Source: Pleurodeles waltl
Lineage: Eukaryota > Chordata > Amphibia > Caudata > Salamandridae
DNA length: 64,000 nt
Direction of reading: 5' to 3'
Assembly (NCBI RefSeq): GCF_031143425.1
Contig: NC_090448.1
Coordinates: forward strand, 331,774,177-331,838,176
This document shows, in pieces, positions 34,930 to 46,379 of the stretch; position 1 is the first letter of the stretch, and each line of letters opens with the position of its first letter. A program made the translations under genes and the position numbers. The notes beneath the pieces were generated by a model. That model was not told the origin of the DNA. It saw only the letters and a list, made by a program, of their open reading frames with translations, and did not search any database.

Positions 34930-35070
34930 GAGAACTGCATCTACTTGAGAGACTGTGGCTTTGCACTCCCCAGGATGGCACAGTGGGCAAGCCACCCACT
35001 GTAGAGACTTGAGAGACTGTGGCTTTGCACTCCCCAGGATACATCAATGGGCATGGAGCCCCGTCGTGGA
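34930..35070. repeat. Two-copy 62-bp repeat near transposase exon 1 of element B
   Basis: GAGACTGTGGCTTTGCACTC occurs at about 34947 and 35009. It is the reverse complement of the three-copy unit at 8050-8215 in element A and lies at the same relative place, just inside transposase exon 1. Confidence 0.7.
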
Positions 35071-35937
35071 TCTGGCTTCGCATTCATCTGGCTGAGGTGC
35101 CCCCCCTTCTCTTCCCCCTGAGGTGCCTGTAGTGTTTCTATCTGATGCCCCGGGAGTGTTCTCTCCGATTTTGGTCAGGTATAGTTTGTGGGCCTCACCC
35201 CTGCATTTTTGGACTGTTGGTGCACGGACATTGTTGTGTACATATCTGCACTACTTCTCGGATTGTATGTGTAAATAAGAGTGATTTTGAGATATATATA
35301 TATGTATATTTTTGTATGACATGTATATTGGCACATTACAATGTTTGACCGAATTTCGCATTGTCTTTTCATTCTTCCGGGGGGATTATGAGTTGTTACT
35401 GTGATTTTTGTGAATGCATTGGGGTGTATGTTGTAATATGCGAGGCTGGGGGTGGGGGTGTTTGGTGGGTGTCCCCCTAACTTTTGCCTTTCCCCTTCCC
35501 GTGTCGTAGATGCAGTACTCACCGGTGTCTTCGGCGCCTACGTAGCTGTTGGTCGCAGAGGAGCAGAAAGACAAGGGCAGGTAGGATTTGTAATTCGGCC
35601 TCCATGATGTCCTCCTTCCTCATGGAGTATGTTGAGGTGAGTGTTTTCCCATAGCAAAAGCTGTTTCCGCCGTGTTTTTATCCACGGTGAATCCGCCCCG
35701 GAAAAGGTGGCGGATTGGCGGGTTGTAATAGTGTGTGCGGTACATTGTCTCCCGCCCGTCTGTTGGCGGTGACCGCCGCGCTGCTTGTCTGTACCGCCGT
35801 GGCGGGCGGTGTGTTAAAGTGGCTGTCTTTGTTGGCGGTTACCGCCAGGGTCATAATGCCCTTTTTTTGTCCGCTGCCCTGTTTGCGGTATTTCCGCAGC
35901 TTTACCACCGTCCGCCAGGGTTGTAATGACCACCAAT

Positions 35938-36565
35938 GTGTTTCCACTTAATAGAAATTTAAAATAAATGTACTTATTTTATTAGATTTAATATTTATTG
36001 TGTTTTTTACTGAGCTCCACACCAACAAAGTTGCTTCTTGCAAAGTTGGGTTCAGCAAGCAAATTGATGGTACTTCCTGTGATGTCATTTCTGTGAATTC
36101 ATGTTGTATACAAATTATAGGGGCCTCATACATTCCCTTTCTGCTCGTGGCCCCAAAGTCCTAGAACCGACCCTATCCAGGATTTCTGGTCACTTTACTC
36201 CTGTAGCCACACAAGCTTGTACAGTGACAATTTACATAAAAGCAACGTTTGAAAGTGGGAGTCTCTTCCTGGGTATACCCTCCAATGTTTCTCCTATCGA
36301 AATAGCATCATTACCCAAAAAGTACTTTTTCTCATCCATAACCATTTTTTAGAAGACTGCTTTTCATTATTATTGATGTAGGCTGGGTGCACTCTTACAA
36401 AGAACTACAGCACAAATCTCAACGGTGCAAACATAAAGATAAGTTTATAATTTGAAGTGAAGCAATCCAATTTGGTGGTCACTTTAACTGTATTGTGAGA
36501 AAGACCAGCATCCTGTTTGCTCTTTTGATTGCCAGGTTGATGCTTCCAAGCACCCAGTAAACTTG
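35938..36565. other. Unassigned spacer after element B
   Basis: AT-rich DNA without ORFs above 83 codons or recognisable ends. Confidence 0.45.
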
Positions 36566-36569
36566 TCAC

Positions 36570-36785
36570 TATGGAACAGGTGTCGCTGTTTCACTATTTT
36601 TCATTTTACCTATCCTATGTATTAATGCATATTATGTACTGGCATATATGTAGTGTCATACATGTAAAGGTTTACTATAGTTAGTGAATCCATGTTAAAT
36701 TAACCATAGTTAATGAGGTCCTCGGTTTAACAACCCATACTATCATTGAAAATGTGCATTTTGTGCTGTTGTGAATCTTTCTCTT
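36570..36785 (+). repeat. LTR-like fragment, direct repeat of 58772-58990
   Basis: From CTATTTTTCATTTT (about 36592) to GTGCATTTTG (about 36770) this block aligns with 58788-58975 in the same orientation, with many substitutions. The right-hand copy follows a retroviral env relic and a purine tract, so this copy could be the provirus 5' LTR or an unrelated solo LTR fragment. Confidence 0.45.
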
Positions 36786-37125
36786 TTTCTCTTGTTGCAG
36801 AAGTCCAGCTGCGGTAGCTTGAATTAGGTAAATTGGTGCATATGTATTAGTTTAGGTGAGAAGTGTCTATCCTCATGAGTTTCACTGAAAGCTGAATGAG
36901 GAATACCCTACATCTGTGCTGGAGACAGGCTGACAGCGATGTATCATCCTCTGTGAGATATCTCCTGAAAGATGTGCAGCTGCAAACTTCCTTTGTATGA
37001 TGGTTGAGACTGGGATGTAGTTTCAAGGAGGGTGTATGGGATGAGACCCCCCCCCCCAACAATTTCTTAGTTGGTCTTGCCTGCAGTGTCAGTCAGATCA
37101 GAGTCTACAACAACAGTGCTATTTA

Positions 37126-37295
37126 GGGCCTGATTATGACCCTGGCGGATGGGATACTCATTTCTCAAACATGACGGATATCCCGTCTGCCATATTACAA
37201 GTTCTATTATATCCTATGGAACTTGTACAACGGCGGGCGTGATATCTGTCACGTTTGTGACGGAGTATCCCATCTACCAAGGTCGTAATCAGGTT
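37126..37295. mobile_element. Palindromic MITE, about 170 bp
   Basis: Starts GGGCCTGATTATGACC and ends GGTCGTAATCAGGTTC. The arms continue inward (GATGGGATACTC against GAGTATCCCATC) around a centre with TATATCCTATGG. The flanks TTA and TAA do not form a clear direct duplication. The centre is shared with the MITE at 21981-22170. Confidence 0.75.
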
Positions 37296-37299
37296 CTAA

Positions 37300-39448
37300 A
37301 TCACTGTTGCTGCAGACAGTGTAGAGGTGTGCGAGCTAGCATATAAATTGGGAGATTCGAGCCACCACCCGCCAAGGGTCAGTCTTGCCACTAGAAGTCC
37401 AAACACCAGCCAAGACATAAAAATATTTGGAATGTAAATCATATAATAAACATCATGTAAAACTATGATAAAGTTGCTGTAAAAAGTGTATTTCTTTAAC
37501 ATGTAGATGCATCTCACCTTAATACTTCCTACTATATCACTCCCTTGAGAGGCATTTAATAATAGTTTCAAAATGCAAACTTATAAATAACAATGCCACT
37601 AGTGAAATAAGAGGCAAGTCAGTTGTCATGTGTACTCCATATGTGGCCTAGTTTCTTATTGTAGAACAACATAATAGTCTGTTAAATCAACCACAAGAGG
37701 TTTTTGTACAGGGCACTTCTTGGACCCACACATTATAAGGTACTCTCATTGGCGATATTGAAGAAAAAGGTGACCCCATGAAATAAAATACTTGCCTAAG
37801 TTCACACAATTTGTTCAAGTGTGGAAGTAAAGATCGTCTCTAGATTTTCTGTATTCACATTGAGCAATTAATCTACTAGATGGGAATCTCTTTCTCGTAT
37901 CCCTTTTACACAAAGGACACTGTTTTCTTGTTAATTCTTGGTGCAGGAGGTTAGAACAAGGGGACAGTAGACACCATATGAAACTTCAGCTCATTTTAGG
38001 CCCGAGGGTCTAAGAGGACCTTGAAATAAGCCAGAGCCAGTCATCTGGCTTGCGATTTCAGTAGCTCACCCACCTCTAAAACGAGGCCCTGAATAGGAGA
38101 GTGACCTAAGTGCGATGGGCTGGCTGGGTCGAGGACATAAATGTGATTAGGCTCCTGCTGGCACTCACTCCATATCAGTGTTCCGCCTGCATGGCTGTAA
38201 TTGGGTCAGGTCCTGCTAGGTCTCAGATGCAGCAATAAGTTAAACTTTGAACTGGGTTATTATCGGGTCCTAAATTCATGTCCTCTCCTGACAAAACCTG
38301 ACCAAATTACCAACGACGATGTTGAAAGCCATGAGGTAATACATAATGTGATGCATCCCTGTTTACATTACATTTTAACATTATCTTGCATTCTCAAAGA
38401 TTGATTTTTCCATATGTTGTGTTTCTGTAGTGTTTTCAAGCAACATATGATGCTTATGTGAACTAAGCTGGCTCTAGGCACCTGGGTGAGTTCCGATTGT
38501 GGATGACTGTTCATGACGAGATACATGTGACAGCTCTAGGGATAGGTCTGACAGCAGTGTGAATTTTTCATAGTGCCTGTCAGTGTATCATAAAGGTGTT
38601 CAGAATGCATGCATCTGCAATCTTGGGCCTCTCTGCAGAGCACATCAAGTGATGGTCACATATATGGCAAAGGGTTTGAAGGAGGTACACAGCTGTCAAA
38701 ATATTGACAGGGCCAAAGGAAAATAAAACGCAGTGCGTAAAGCTGAGTTGGTGGGTTGTGTGTGTGTGGGTATGGCGAAGAGAGGTGATAAAAAGAAGTA
38801 CTGCCAGAACAGGATAATGACGAGAGAATATGAAGATGAAAACAAAATTGAGTGAGAATTCAGAGGGAGGACTTTAATAAAATGTGGTGAGAAAAGGTGT
38901 GCAAGAATCTAACATAGTGAGAGACAGCAGAAGCAAGTGGTGGGAAGGGGGAAGAGAAGTGATTGAGACTTTCTGAAGACCACTTCCCTTGCCACAGATC
39001 TTAGCAATGTTTAAATCTGTCCCAAAGTTTCAGAACTGAAACATTTGTAATTCTTATTATTCACAACAAATACTATTGTTGCTACTCATCCAATTGATAC
39101 TGCTAAAAAACATTGGCAAAGCGAATACATCTGGCTTGTTTTTCGGTGTGTGCCTGTTGTTGTGTTGTGTGTCTGGATGGAATCATCTACAACTGAAGTA
39201 GATGCACCCTAATACTAACCATGTGGCGTGCTTTGTAAAGCACAGTATTTTAGTTTTCATGTTTTAAGCCACACCTTTAATTACATAGGCCGCAGCTCTG
39301 GAAAGGTTTCCTAGGTTCACTTCTTTGGTAAGTGTAGTCGTCTAGATACTTCACATCTGTTTCATCCCAATTTACAAGCTGGTTACCTGGGATGATGACC
39401 TAAGTGATCTGATCAGAACATTGGAGCTTTATGCCCCTCTCAGGCTTT
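37300..39448. other. Unassigned AT-rich spacer
   Basis: No ORF above 91 codons and no tandem array; only short TG-rich and purine-rich patches near 38750-38960. Confidence 0.45.
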
Positions 39449-39450
39449 AT

Positions 39451-40041
39451 GGGGGTCATTCTGACCCAGGCGGTCAAAGACCGCCAGGGTCGCAAATGAC
39501 GGAAGCACCGCCAACAGGCTGGCGGTGCTTCCAAGCCCATTCTGACCGCGGCGGTAAAGCCGCGGTCAGAAAACCGGGGCCGGCGGTTTCCCGCCGTTTT
39601 TGCCCCGGCAGTTTCCCGCCGTTTTTGCCCCCGCTGGGCGAATTCGCCATGGCAGCGCTGCCATGGGGATTCTGACCCCCTTACCGCCAGCCTGTTTCTG
39701 GCGGTTTTCACCGCCAGCCTGTTTCTGGCGGTTTTCACCGCCAGGAAGAGGCTGGCGGTAACGGGTGTCCTGGGGCCCCTGTCATGGGCAGTGCCACTGG
39801 CATGGGCAGTGCAGGGGCCCCCTAACAGGGCCCCATGAAGCTTTTCACTGTCTGCCTAGCAGACAGCGAAAAGCGCGACGGGTTCTGTGTTGCAGGCCTC
39901 CTTCCCGCTGGGCCAGCGGGCGCTAACATGGTTAGCGGCCGCCGGCCCAGCGGGAAGGTTGGAATGCCAGAAGCGCTATTTTGGCCGCGTGGCGGCCAAA
40001 TGGCGGTTCCCGCCTGGCGGGCGGCGGTTGGAATGACCCCC
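39451..40041. mobile_element. Non-autonomous Harbinger element, inverted relative to 17441-18036
   Basis: Starts GGGGGTCATTCTGACCCAGG and ends GGAATGACCCCC. The interior has the same nested GCGGT/ACCGC inverted repeats, the TGGCATGGGCAGTG motif and the CTGTCTGCC/GGCAGACAG palindrome as the MITE at 17441, in the opposite direction. Flanks TAT and ATA do not give a perfect 3-bp duplication, so one side has probably mutated. Confidence 0.8.
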
Positions 40042-40045
40042 ATAG

Positions 40046-42370
40046 TGTTGTGATTGCACGCTTGGAACACACTGCTTCAGCAGCTGAAGTCTGCTCATTA
40101 ATGATGTGTTCCCCACTACAACATAGTTTTTTCTTTATCTGAATCCCCTTGTGCATGTGAGAGGTATTGGCTGTGGGATCTGCATGTTATGTCAGGTCCT
40201 AACAAAATCTCGCTTTCTTCACTGTCACCGATTCAAGTTGGATCTTCAATACAGCCCGACATTCCGCCACCTACTTCCGTGGACTGTACCTAAACTGCCA
40301 TCTATCTGACTATGCAGTATGACAGTGGGTCCAAGGGCCTGTGCTTGTGGTGGCTGTGGTGGTGGCTGTGGTGGTGGTTCTATATCAAGTCTGAGAATAG
40401 GAGCACAAACACGTACATTTTACTGACCGTTCATTAGCACCCCCGTAATTAGTGCTTATGGTGCTTCTTGTGCCATTCTGAAGTGCTTGAAATAATGAAT
40501 GTTCTGTTAATGCGGACCACATGGTTAACACAATCGCTAGAGTCACAGTTGCATTTGTGACTTTAGAACTGGAAGGTGCATGTGAAAAACATGTTATGTA
40601 TAATTCTGAGATGGCTCACTATTATTTTATCTGTTATGAGCTTCTCACGTGGCCATGTCATAGTATCACATCACAGACATCACGTTTAACAGTATAGAAT
40701 CTTCTGCCACTGGGGAATGACGCTTAAGACCACATAAGATAACTCCTACAGTCACTGTGTAGATGCAAAGTACTACAGCACACAAATCCACACACATAAC
40801 CTTTATATCTTAAAATGTGTGATACCATTCCAATATTTTCTATTAAAAGGAGGAAAAATAAGTGATCATTGGTTCCATGCTGTGCACTTATCACAATGTA
40901 CACGAGTTTTATGGTCAAGGCAGTTTCAAAGTTTCCTTTCCTGAAGTTTTATTTTTAGGTGCATTATCATTACACACTGCTAGGTACTCTACAGCATTAC
41001 CTACTATATTGCAGCTTTCAGAGAGCCTGCTCTCCCCGAGTCCTCTCCCTGAGTCCTCTCTTCTTCCAAGGGTAGTACATTGCTGGACTTGGGATACCAA
41101 AAGGCAGCTTATCATAAGCCTGGTTTACTGATATAAGTTATGGCATTATGCTAGCCTGCTCTCCTGGACCTCTCTGCCCTACCTTACTCTGAAATAAAAT
41201 ACTGAGGAGGAATTGGATTAGAGCAGACAACACAGTCCAGACTTTCCCACAGAGGCATTGCACTGACTGGCCTTACTTTTCAAATAACTGTAAGTCAACA
41301 CCCTTAACCATATTCATTACCACCATCCAGTGGTGTCAGCCTCCCCTATGCTTTTTAGTAAGGTATACCTCGTTGCGTGTTAGGAAATCTCTGACTCATG
41401 CCTCTTAAACATTACTGACTAAGCTACACCCCAGAGAAGATGGGTGAGATATCCCTATCTGAGAACATTCAATCCTATTAGTCTCCCTTTCCTGGGAATC
41501 GAGTGGAATGTTACATTTTGCTGAAAATGTATATTTTAATTGTGCATTGCTGAGCTAGTTAGTTTCAGACATGATTTCCAACTTGCTTGAAAGCATATGT
41601 CCTTTCTACTCTTTTAAGACAACATGTCCTATTTGCCCCTGATCAAAGAGTTAGGCTCCTGAGCAAGTTCTTTCTCATTCATCTGACTGGATCTTCATTT
41701 AATTCTGCCTTTTAGAGACCATAAAGGCTGACACCTGCTCCTCACTTTCCCCGACCTCATCTGAATCACTAGCTTAGCATTAGAGAATTCCCTTTCACGG
41801 GAAACTGAATTTTATTTGATTTACATATGACAATCTTTAAACAACTTGCCTTTGTATTTGATATTAGGACCTATTTGGATTATATGGAACAATGCTTTTA
41901 TAAGGTGATTATTGATTTGTGACTAATTTGAGAAATTTGGATTTGTAGCTTTGTTCTGCTAAGAAATATTCATGATTTGCAAATAAACAACTCTCTGTCA
42001 CACTTGCGGTGCCTAATGTTCTACACTCTTATTGATGTACAGTTGACGAGTTGATGTTAAGCTTCAATTAGAGACAAAGGTCCATCCATTCAAGTGCAAC
42101 TTGTACTTGAATTTGCACCAATGATTTGCATGATGCAAACCCAATCCCACGCTGCTTCAATCTGGTAGCAGAGGATGGTTCTCACTGAGGCTAGCAGAGT
42201 TAGACTTTGTCCCAGAGACTGTTAGAATCTGATCCAGCCCACTCTCCACCCCCAATGTTCCATGGTCCAGATTGAAGATTTTCAGACATTCCTGAAGCGG
42301 TAGCTGTGTCCTAGGAATGTGAGTATAAGTAGAATTATGCGTCTTTGATTGTATGTTGTCGAGCATTTTG
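40046..42370. other. Unassigned AT-rich spacer
   Basis: No supported gene. An AATAAA lies at about 41982. 40340-40378 has a short GGTGGCTGTGGT repeat. Confidence 0.45.
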
Positions 42371-43385
42371 GTGTTTTTTGATGAGGTTTCAGAGTGTGGT
42401 GTCCAGAAGGGTTCTGTTTTAGAGTAATATTTGAAATGCTGCTTTGTGTATATCGCTTGTGTTTTTTAAAAGAAACCCGCTTGCTGCAAGGAGTTGAATT
42501 TTGGTTAGCACTATCAGCCGCACAAAAGACGGGAACTTATTAATCCTCTTTTGTGAAGGTGTACTAAGATTGGTGTTTGGTTAATCCTTTTGCGCACTGA
42601 AGCAGGCGACACTAGTCAGGGTGACTTAATGCTGGTCGAGAATTCACTTAAGGGGTATGAAAGCGCCAGGAGGACCTTTTTTACAGTTTCTTCCCCTAGA
42701 GTGGTTGGTGACTTTGAATTTTTCTTTAGTGCAACAGACAAGAGTTCATGTTTTGTTTTTGGTTTTCAATAATTTGCTACTGTGGAGTTGACTGCTGCCA
42801 AGTGAGAGCTGCTATGAGGTGCTGTGAGTTCATCATAGGGCATGGTGCGGTTATTGGTCTATAGTGTATGTGCTCTGCTGTGATTGGTCATTATGTCAGA
42901 GTGCTGCACTGTGAGTGGTTGGTTCAGCGGTCTGGCACTGATATTGGGTGTTAGTGTTGTTGTGTATTGCATTGTGATTTGCTGAGAACTGCGGTTATTT
43001 AAATATTTAAATTGAGGTTTATTGATTTTCTGATGCAACACATATAGAGTAACAATAAAAAAAAATTAAGAAACGAAAAGCATTGTTTAGCCATGATGCG
43101 GGAATACTTGCTAATGGCACAGCCATTTTCTGACAACAAAGGCTGGTTTACACATGTGTATCTGGGTCATATTAAGGAATATGTTCACAGTGACTGAAGG
43201 GTCCTTGCAGTTCCCCCACATGTTACCTTTAATCTGAGAATAAATGAGAATTTGAGGCGAGTGCTGTATGAGAGGAAACCCCCACACAGACTTGCAAAAT
43301 ATGAGGCTCTGCATTAGAGCGAGCTGCACATGTGAAAGAGTAGCATCAGATCACATTGTTAATATAAGTGTGAGTACGCCTGCTG
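42371..43385. other. Possible retroviral leader region
   Basis: 42840-42950 has several ATTGGT/GTGATTGG motifs (CCAAT-box-like on the opposite strand). The stretch lies upstream of the proviral remains and has no long ORF. Its relation to the provirus is a guess from position. Confidence 0.25.
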
Positions 43386-43787
43386 ATCAAGGTCTCCCTG
43401 AGGGAGGGTTTGCGCCTGGTTGCACTAGCTCTATCATTAGGTGTCCCAAGTACTACTGTCATTGCCCCAGCCCCAGTTGCTTCCACAGCTACAACAGTCC
43501 TTGCAATACCATGCATTGGTGCAACTGTAGATTCAGGAGCACGACCACGTATAGAAGCAACATCTGTAGTGAGCGTGTCCATTACAAAGGTTGAGGAAAG
43601 CCCTGAGTCAGAGACCCCAAAGGGGGATGCTCCAATAGTAGCATTTGGCATTCTGAGAGCAAAGGAAGAATATGAAGAAACAATCAAGTTAAATCTAGAG
43701 TTTGACATTTTAAATGGGTACAACAGAGAAGAACTCTTGTTTTTGTGCAAAGAAGCTGTTAGGCTTGTTTGTGAGAAAACAATTTAG
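43386..43787 (+). other. Unrecognised open reading frame (about 125 codons)
   Basis: The reading frame 43410-43787 has an Ala/Val/Thr-rich first half and a more protein-like second half with acidic and basic residues (REELLFLCKEAVRLVCEKTI). It lies on the same strand as the proviral pol relics about 2 kb downstream and might be part of a decayed gag, but I see no motif to support that. Confidence 0.25.
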
Positions 43788-43922
43788 AAGGACTAGCCAT
43801 TCAGTTTGGGGTCGATTTATTCAAAAGTTAGAGTCTAAAGAAGACTTTTAGGATGTTCATAGGTGAGGAGTTTCGCAAAAGCATGTGTACATCTGGACTA
43901 AAAATACACCTAAAGGAATTAA

Positions 43923-44090
43923 GGGCTGATTTAAAGATTGGTGGAGGTGGTTACTCTGTCACAAATGTTACAGATATCCTGCCTACTTTATTACAATTCC
44001 ATTACAGTTTATGAAACTTTAAAATGACGGATGGGATATTAATCACGTTTGTGATGGAGTAACCCCTCTGCCAAACTCTAAATCAGGCCC
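43923..44090. mobile_element. Palindromic MITE, about 168 bp
   Basis: Starts GGGCTGATTTAAAG and ends CTCTAAATCAGGCCC. Inner arms pair GTTACTCTGTCACAAA with TTTGTGATGGAGTAAC. It belongs with the MITEs at 37126 and 21981 by layout and centre; the TSD is unclear. Confidence 0.7.
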
Positions 44091-44454
44091 ATAGTTGGTA
44101 ACATCTAGAGATGGAGTGATGTACAAAAGATAAAGGAAAAGTGGACTCAGAAACAAGGTAGAAAGAAAAAAGAAAGATGATGTTGGAAGGCCAGATGGCC
44201 AGGGCAGTGAAAGCAATGTAGAGGTCAAGGCTTGCCCACTGAGAGCAGTGCATGAGGTGGATGCGCGCTTGATCTTTTCATATTTACAAATCAATTTCCA
44301 AAACGTAGAGAAAATCATGATCTTTTACACACTTCAGCTAACCAAATTGTGAAGATTTAAATAACGCTATGGGAGGTTTGAACACTTTCTTTGATATTGT
44401 CATTGATAATAATATGGGGGCTGAGTGGAAAGTGTTGCTGCAGTGGCCGACAGA

Positions 44455-44535
44455 GGGCAAAACTCAATCAATCAATCAATTAAGGATTTAAAAAGTGCAG
44501 CACATCACCCATGATGGTCTCGTAGCGCTAAAAAA
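44455..44535 (-). repeat. L2-like LINE 3' tail on the - strand
   Basis: On the - strand the block reads TAGCGCTACGAGACC and ends with ATTGATTGATTGATTG, the same kind of terminus and microsatellite tail as at 21840-21903. Confidence 0.6.
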
Positions 44536-44539
44536 AAAC

Positions 44540-45170
44540 AAGGAAGACAGGAGCAAGAGCTCTGCAGCAGCATGGTGAGAGCTCAGTTGGTGAACTGCTC
44601 AATGGAGTTGCACTGCTTCTTCCATTAAGTAGGTCCCGGGTGGAGGGGGGCAGTGGGAGGAGGTGGGCAAGGCTAGGCAGGAGGTGAGAAATAATGGGTG
44701 ACATGCTGAAGAGGCAAGGGAAAAGCAAGGAGAGACCAGTGAAAGTGAGGGAAAAGCAAGGAGAAGGCACAGAAAAAAACAGGAGGAAAGCAAGGAGAAA
44801 GCAGTAAAAACATTGGAAAAACAGGGAGAATGTACTTGGAAAATGAGGAGAAAAAGCAAGGAGAAAGCATTGAAAATGAGAGAAAAGTAAGGAGAAGGCA
44901 AACAAAAAAACAGGGGAAAAAGCAAGGAGAAGGCGCACAAAAAACAGGAGGAAAGTAGGGAGAAGGCACACAAAAAATGGGGGGAAAACAAGAAGAAAGC
45001 AGTGGAAACGAGGGAAAAGCAATGAGAATGCAAACAAAAAACAGGGGCAAAACCAAAGAGAAATCAGTGAATCAAGGGAAAAGCAAGGAGAAGGCACTTA
45101 CAAAATGGGGGGAAAACCAAGGAGAAAACAGAAGCAAGAGCAATGCAGCAGCATGGGGAGAGCTGGGCCT
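44540..45170. repeat. Purine-rich degenerate tandem array
   Basis: About 450 bp of nearly pure A/G on the + strand is built from AGCAAGGAGAA and AAACAGG motifs at 40-60-bp spacing. The ends are marked by a repeated flank GCAGCAGCATGG (44566 and 45146). The - strand is open in three frames (up to 189 codons, Phe/Leu/Ser/Pro-rich), which follows from the composition and is not evidence for genes. Confidence 0.7.
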
Positions 45171-45318
45171 TGACCGATGACCACCGACAGCCACTTAAAC
45201 GGATGTCCCTTCTCCTACTGTTATGGACATATATAACACGTTCATTAATCCTTTGAATACAAAGGTGCTGCAGAAAGAGATTGATTGGGTGAAAATAGCA
45301 AGAACCACTCATTAGTCC

Positions 45319-45723
45319 ATGCTTTTTATGATAGGATCATGCAGGCCTTTTTGTCAGCACAGTGGCATCAACAATCCTGAAAGAGGAAATCTCAGTAATT
45401 TTGTGTCTCAATTCACTGTTAATTTGCACCTGGAGTTTATCTCGCCTATTCAGCAGAGTGTGATTTGTTGGCAGTCAAAGCTGTTGGACAAAATACTACA
45501 AAATGCAAAGCACTGCAGTGATGATTTTGAAGCAAGACAGAAGACAATCAAAGAAAAAATCATGTTGGCCCAAATGAAGTTAGCACAGAAAAGATTCCAG
45601 AATGGCCTATTTGTGGAAAATTCTGTTTATGGTCCTGGTGGTGGAGGAATGCAGGGAGTTGGCCATCAAGGTGGCAGTCAGATGATGCAGCATGGGGCTT
45701 GTGTCTCACACGGTAGAGGATGA
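45319..45723 (+). pseudogene. Possible gag-region fragment of an endogenous retrovirus
   Basis: A 134-codon frame contains a helical, Lys/Glu/Gln-rich stretch and a Gly/Met/Gln-rich end. It lies directly upstream of the protease and reverse transcriptase relics on the same strand, so a Gag identity is suggested by position. No major homology region or zinc knuckle could be picked out. Confidence 0.35.
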
Positions 45724-46083
45724 GAATTGCCGCTTGTTGCAATATTAAGTGATTGGCATAGTCATGTTTAAAAATATGAATGTGATGCTGACTCAAAATA
45801 TAGAAATGTCAAGCACCCAGAATGCTATCATGGCCATGCAGCTAAACGTAAATGGTCCAAGGTTTAATGACAATCCGAACACCAGAGTTCAACAAAACAC
45901 TTTCACAAGCTCTGACACTTTCCAACAGTCTCCAGTCTTTAACAGCTTCAGAGATGCAGGTTCTGACCAATCACAATGATGGTGCCTAAGATGGGAGACA
46001 GATTGTGTGTTGGTGTGGTCTTTAAGGTAAACCTGAGTGGAGTGCAAATGGAAAGGTGAACGACCACTCCCTGTAATTTATTT

Positions 46084-46311
46084 ATGCACAGGAGAACCCA
46101 CTCATCTGTAAGAATTATAAAGGTCCCAAACCTACACCACTTGGAAATTTCATTTGGCATTTCAAATAAGCAGGTTGTGAATCCTGTTTCATATAATGAA
46201 CCAATAAAGATAGGTCCCTTTAAAGAGAATCGTCAGTTTGTAATATGTGATTTGAGTCCAGTCAATCTGTTAGGCAGGACTCTACTCTGCAAGTTGAATT
46301 GTATGATCTGA
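46084..46311 (+). pseudogene. Retroviral protease relic (C-terminal part)
   Basis: The frame ends in NLLGRTLLCKLNCMI, which matches the well-known C-terminal LLGRDLL-type motif of retroviral aspartic proteases with Asp replaced by Thr. The active-site triad is not visible in the open part. Lies between the gag-like and RT relics in the expected order of a pro-pol region. Confidence 0.6.
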
Positions 46312-46379
46312 TATACACCAGTTGGTGTTAAGCTTCAAACACACAATGAAGATGTAGATTTTAAACTGAGCACATAAAA

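Larger units (their letters stand above)
28523..35605 (-). pseudogene. HARBI1-like: HARBI1-type DDE transposase of element B (split first exon, one frame change)
   Basis: Exon 1 is 35605-35523 (83 nt, ATG, hydrophobic ELQILPALVFLLL then RRRRRHR, donor GTGAGT). Exon 2 is 29557-28523 (acceptor TTCGTAG). The join is in frame and continues HRQLGHMRRWRNP into the conserved N-terminus. Exon 2 shows an HTH-like region (SFQTTVAMASGMSQPMFSN), first catalytic Asp in GAIDGTH, second in GDSGYPN and Glu in RRVIERTFGLLKARF, and an acidic tail ending at TGA. The intron seen in A at the GDSG site is absent. The frame changes at the C-rich run 29107-29101, as in A. If that is a true deletion, the gene is dead; otherwise all catalytic residues are present. 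Intron 1 (5965 bp) contains Myb2 antisense. Confidence 0.8.
25912..35934 (+). mobile_element. Full-length Harbinger transposon, element B (10.0 kb)
   Basis: Ends are GGGGGTCATTACAAC (25912) and GTTGTAATGACCACC (to 35934), with AAT duplicated at 25909-25911 and 35935-35937. Order: GCGG-rich terminus, CA-rich leader, Myb1 (+), transposase catalytic exon (-), divergent promoter, Myb2 (+), three large minisatellite blocks, transposase exon 1 (-), terminus. Gene order and orientation match element A once A is inverted. Myb1 is intact; the transposase needs one frame change; Myb2 has one frameshift in exon 3. The element is 1.2 kb longer than A mainly because of its arrays. Confidence 0.9.

Noticed and set aside
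35285..35325. TA-rich microsatellite as a promoter or origin
   Set aside because: A short TATATATATATG run within element B only; no further support.
44528..45097. 189-codon Phe/Leu/Ser/Pro-rich - strand ORF (looks like a membrane protein)
   Set aside because: It is the complement of a purine-rich array; stop codons are depleted by composition, and three frames are open at once.
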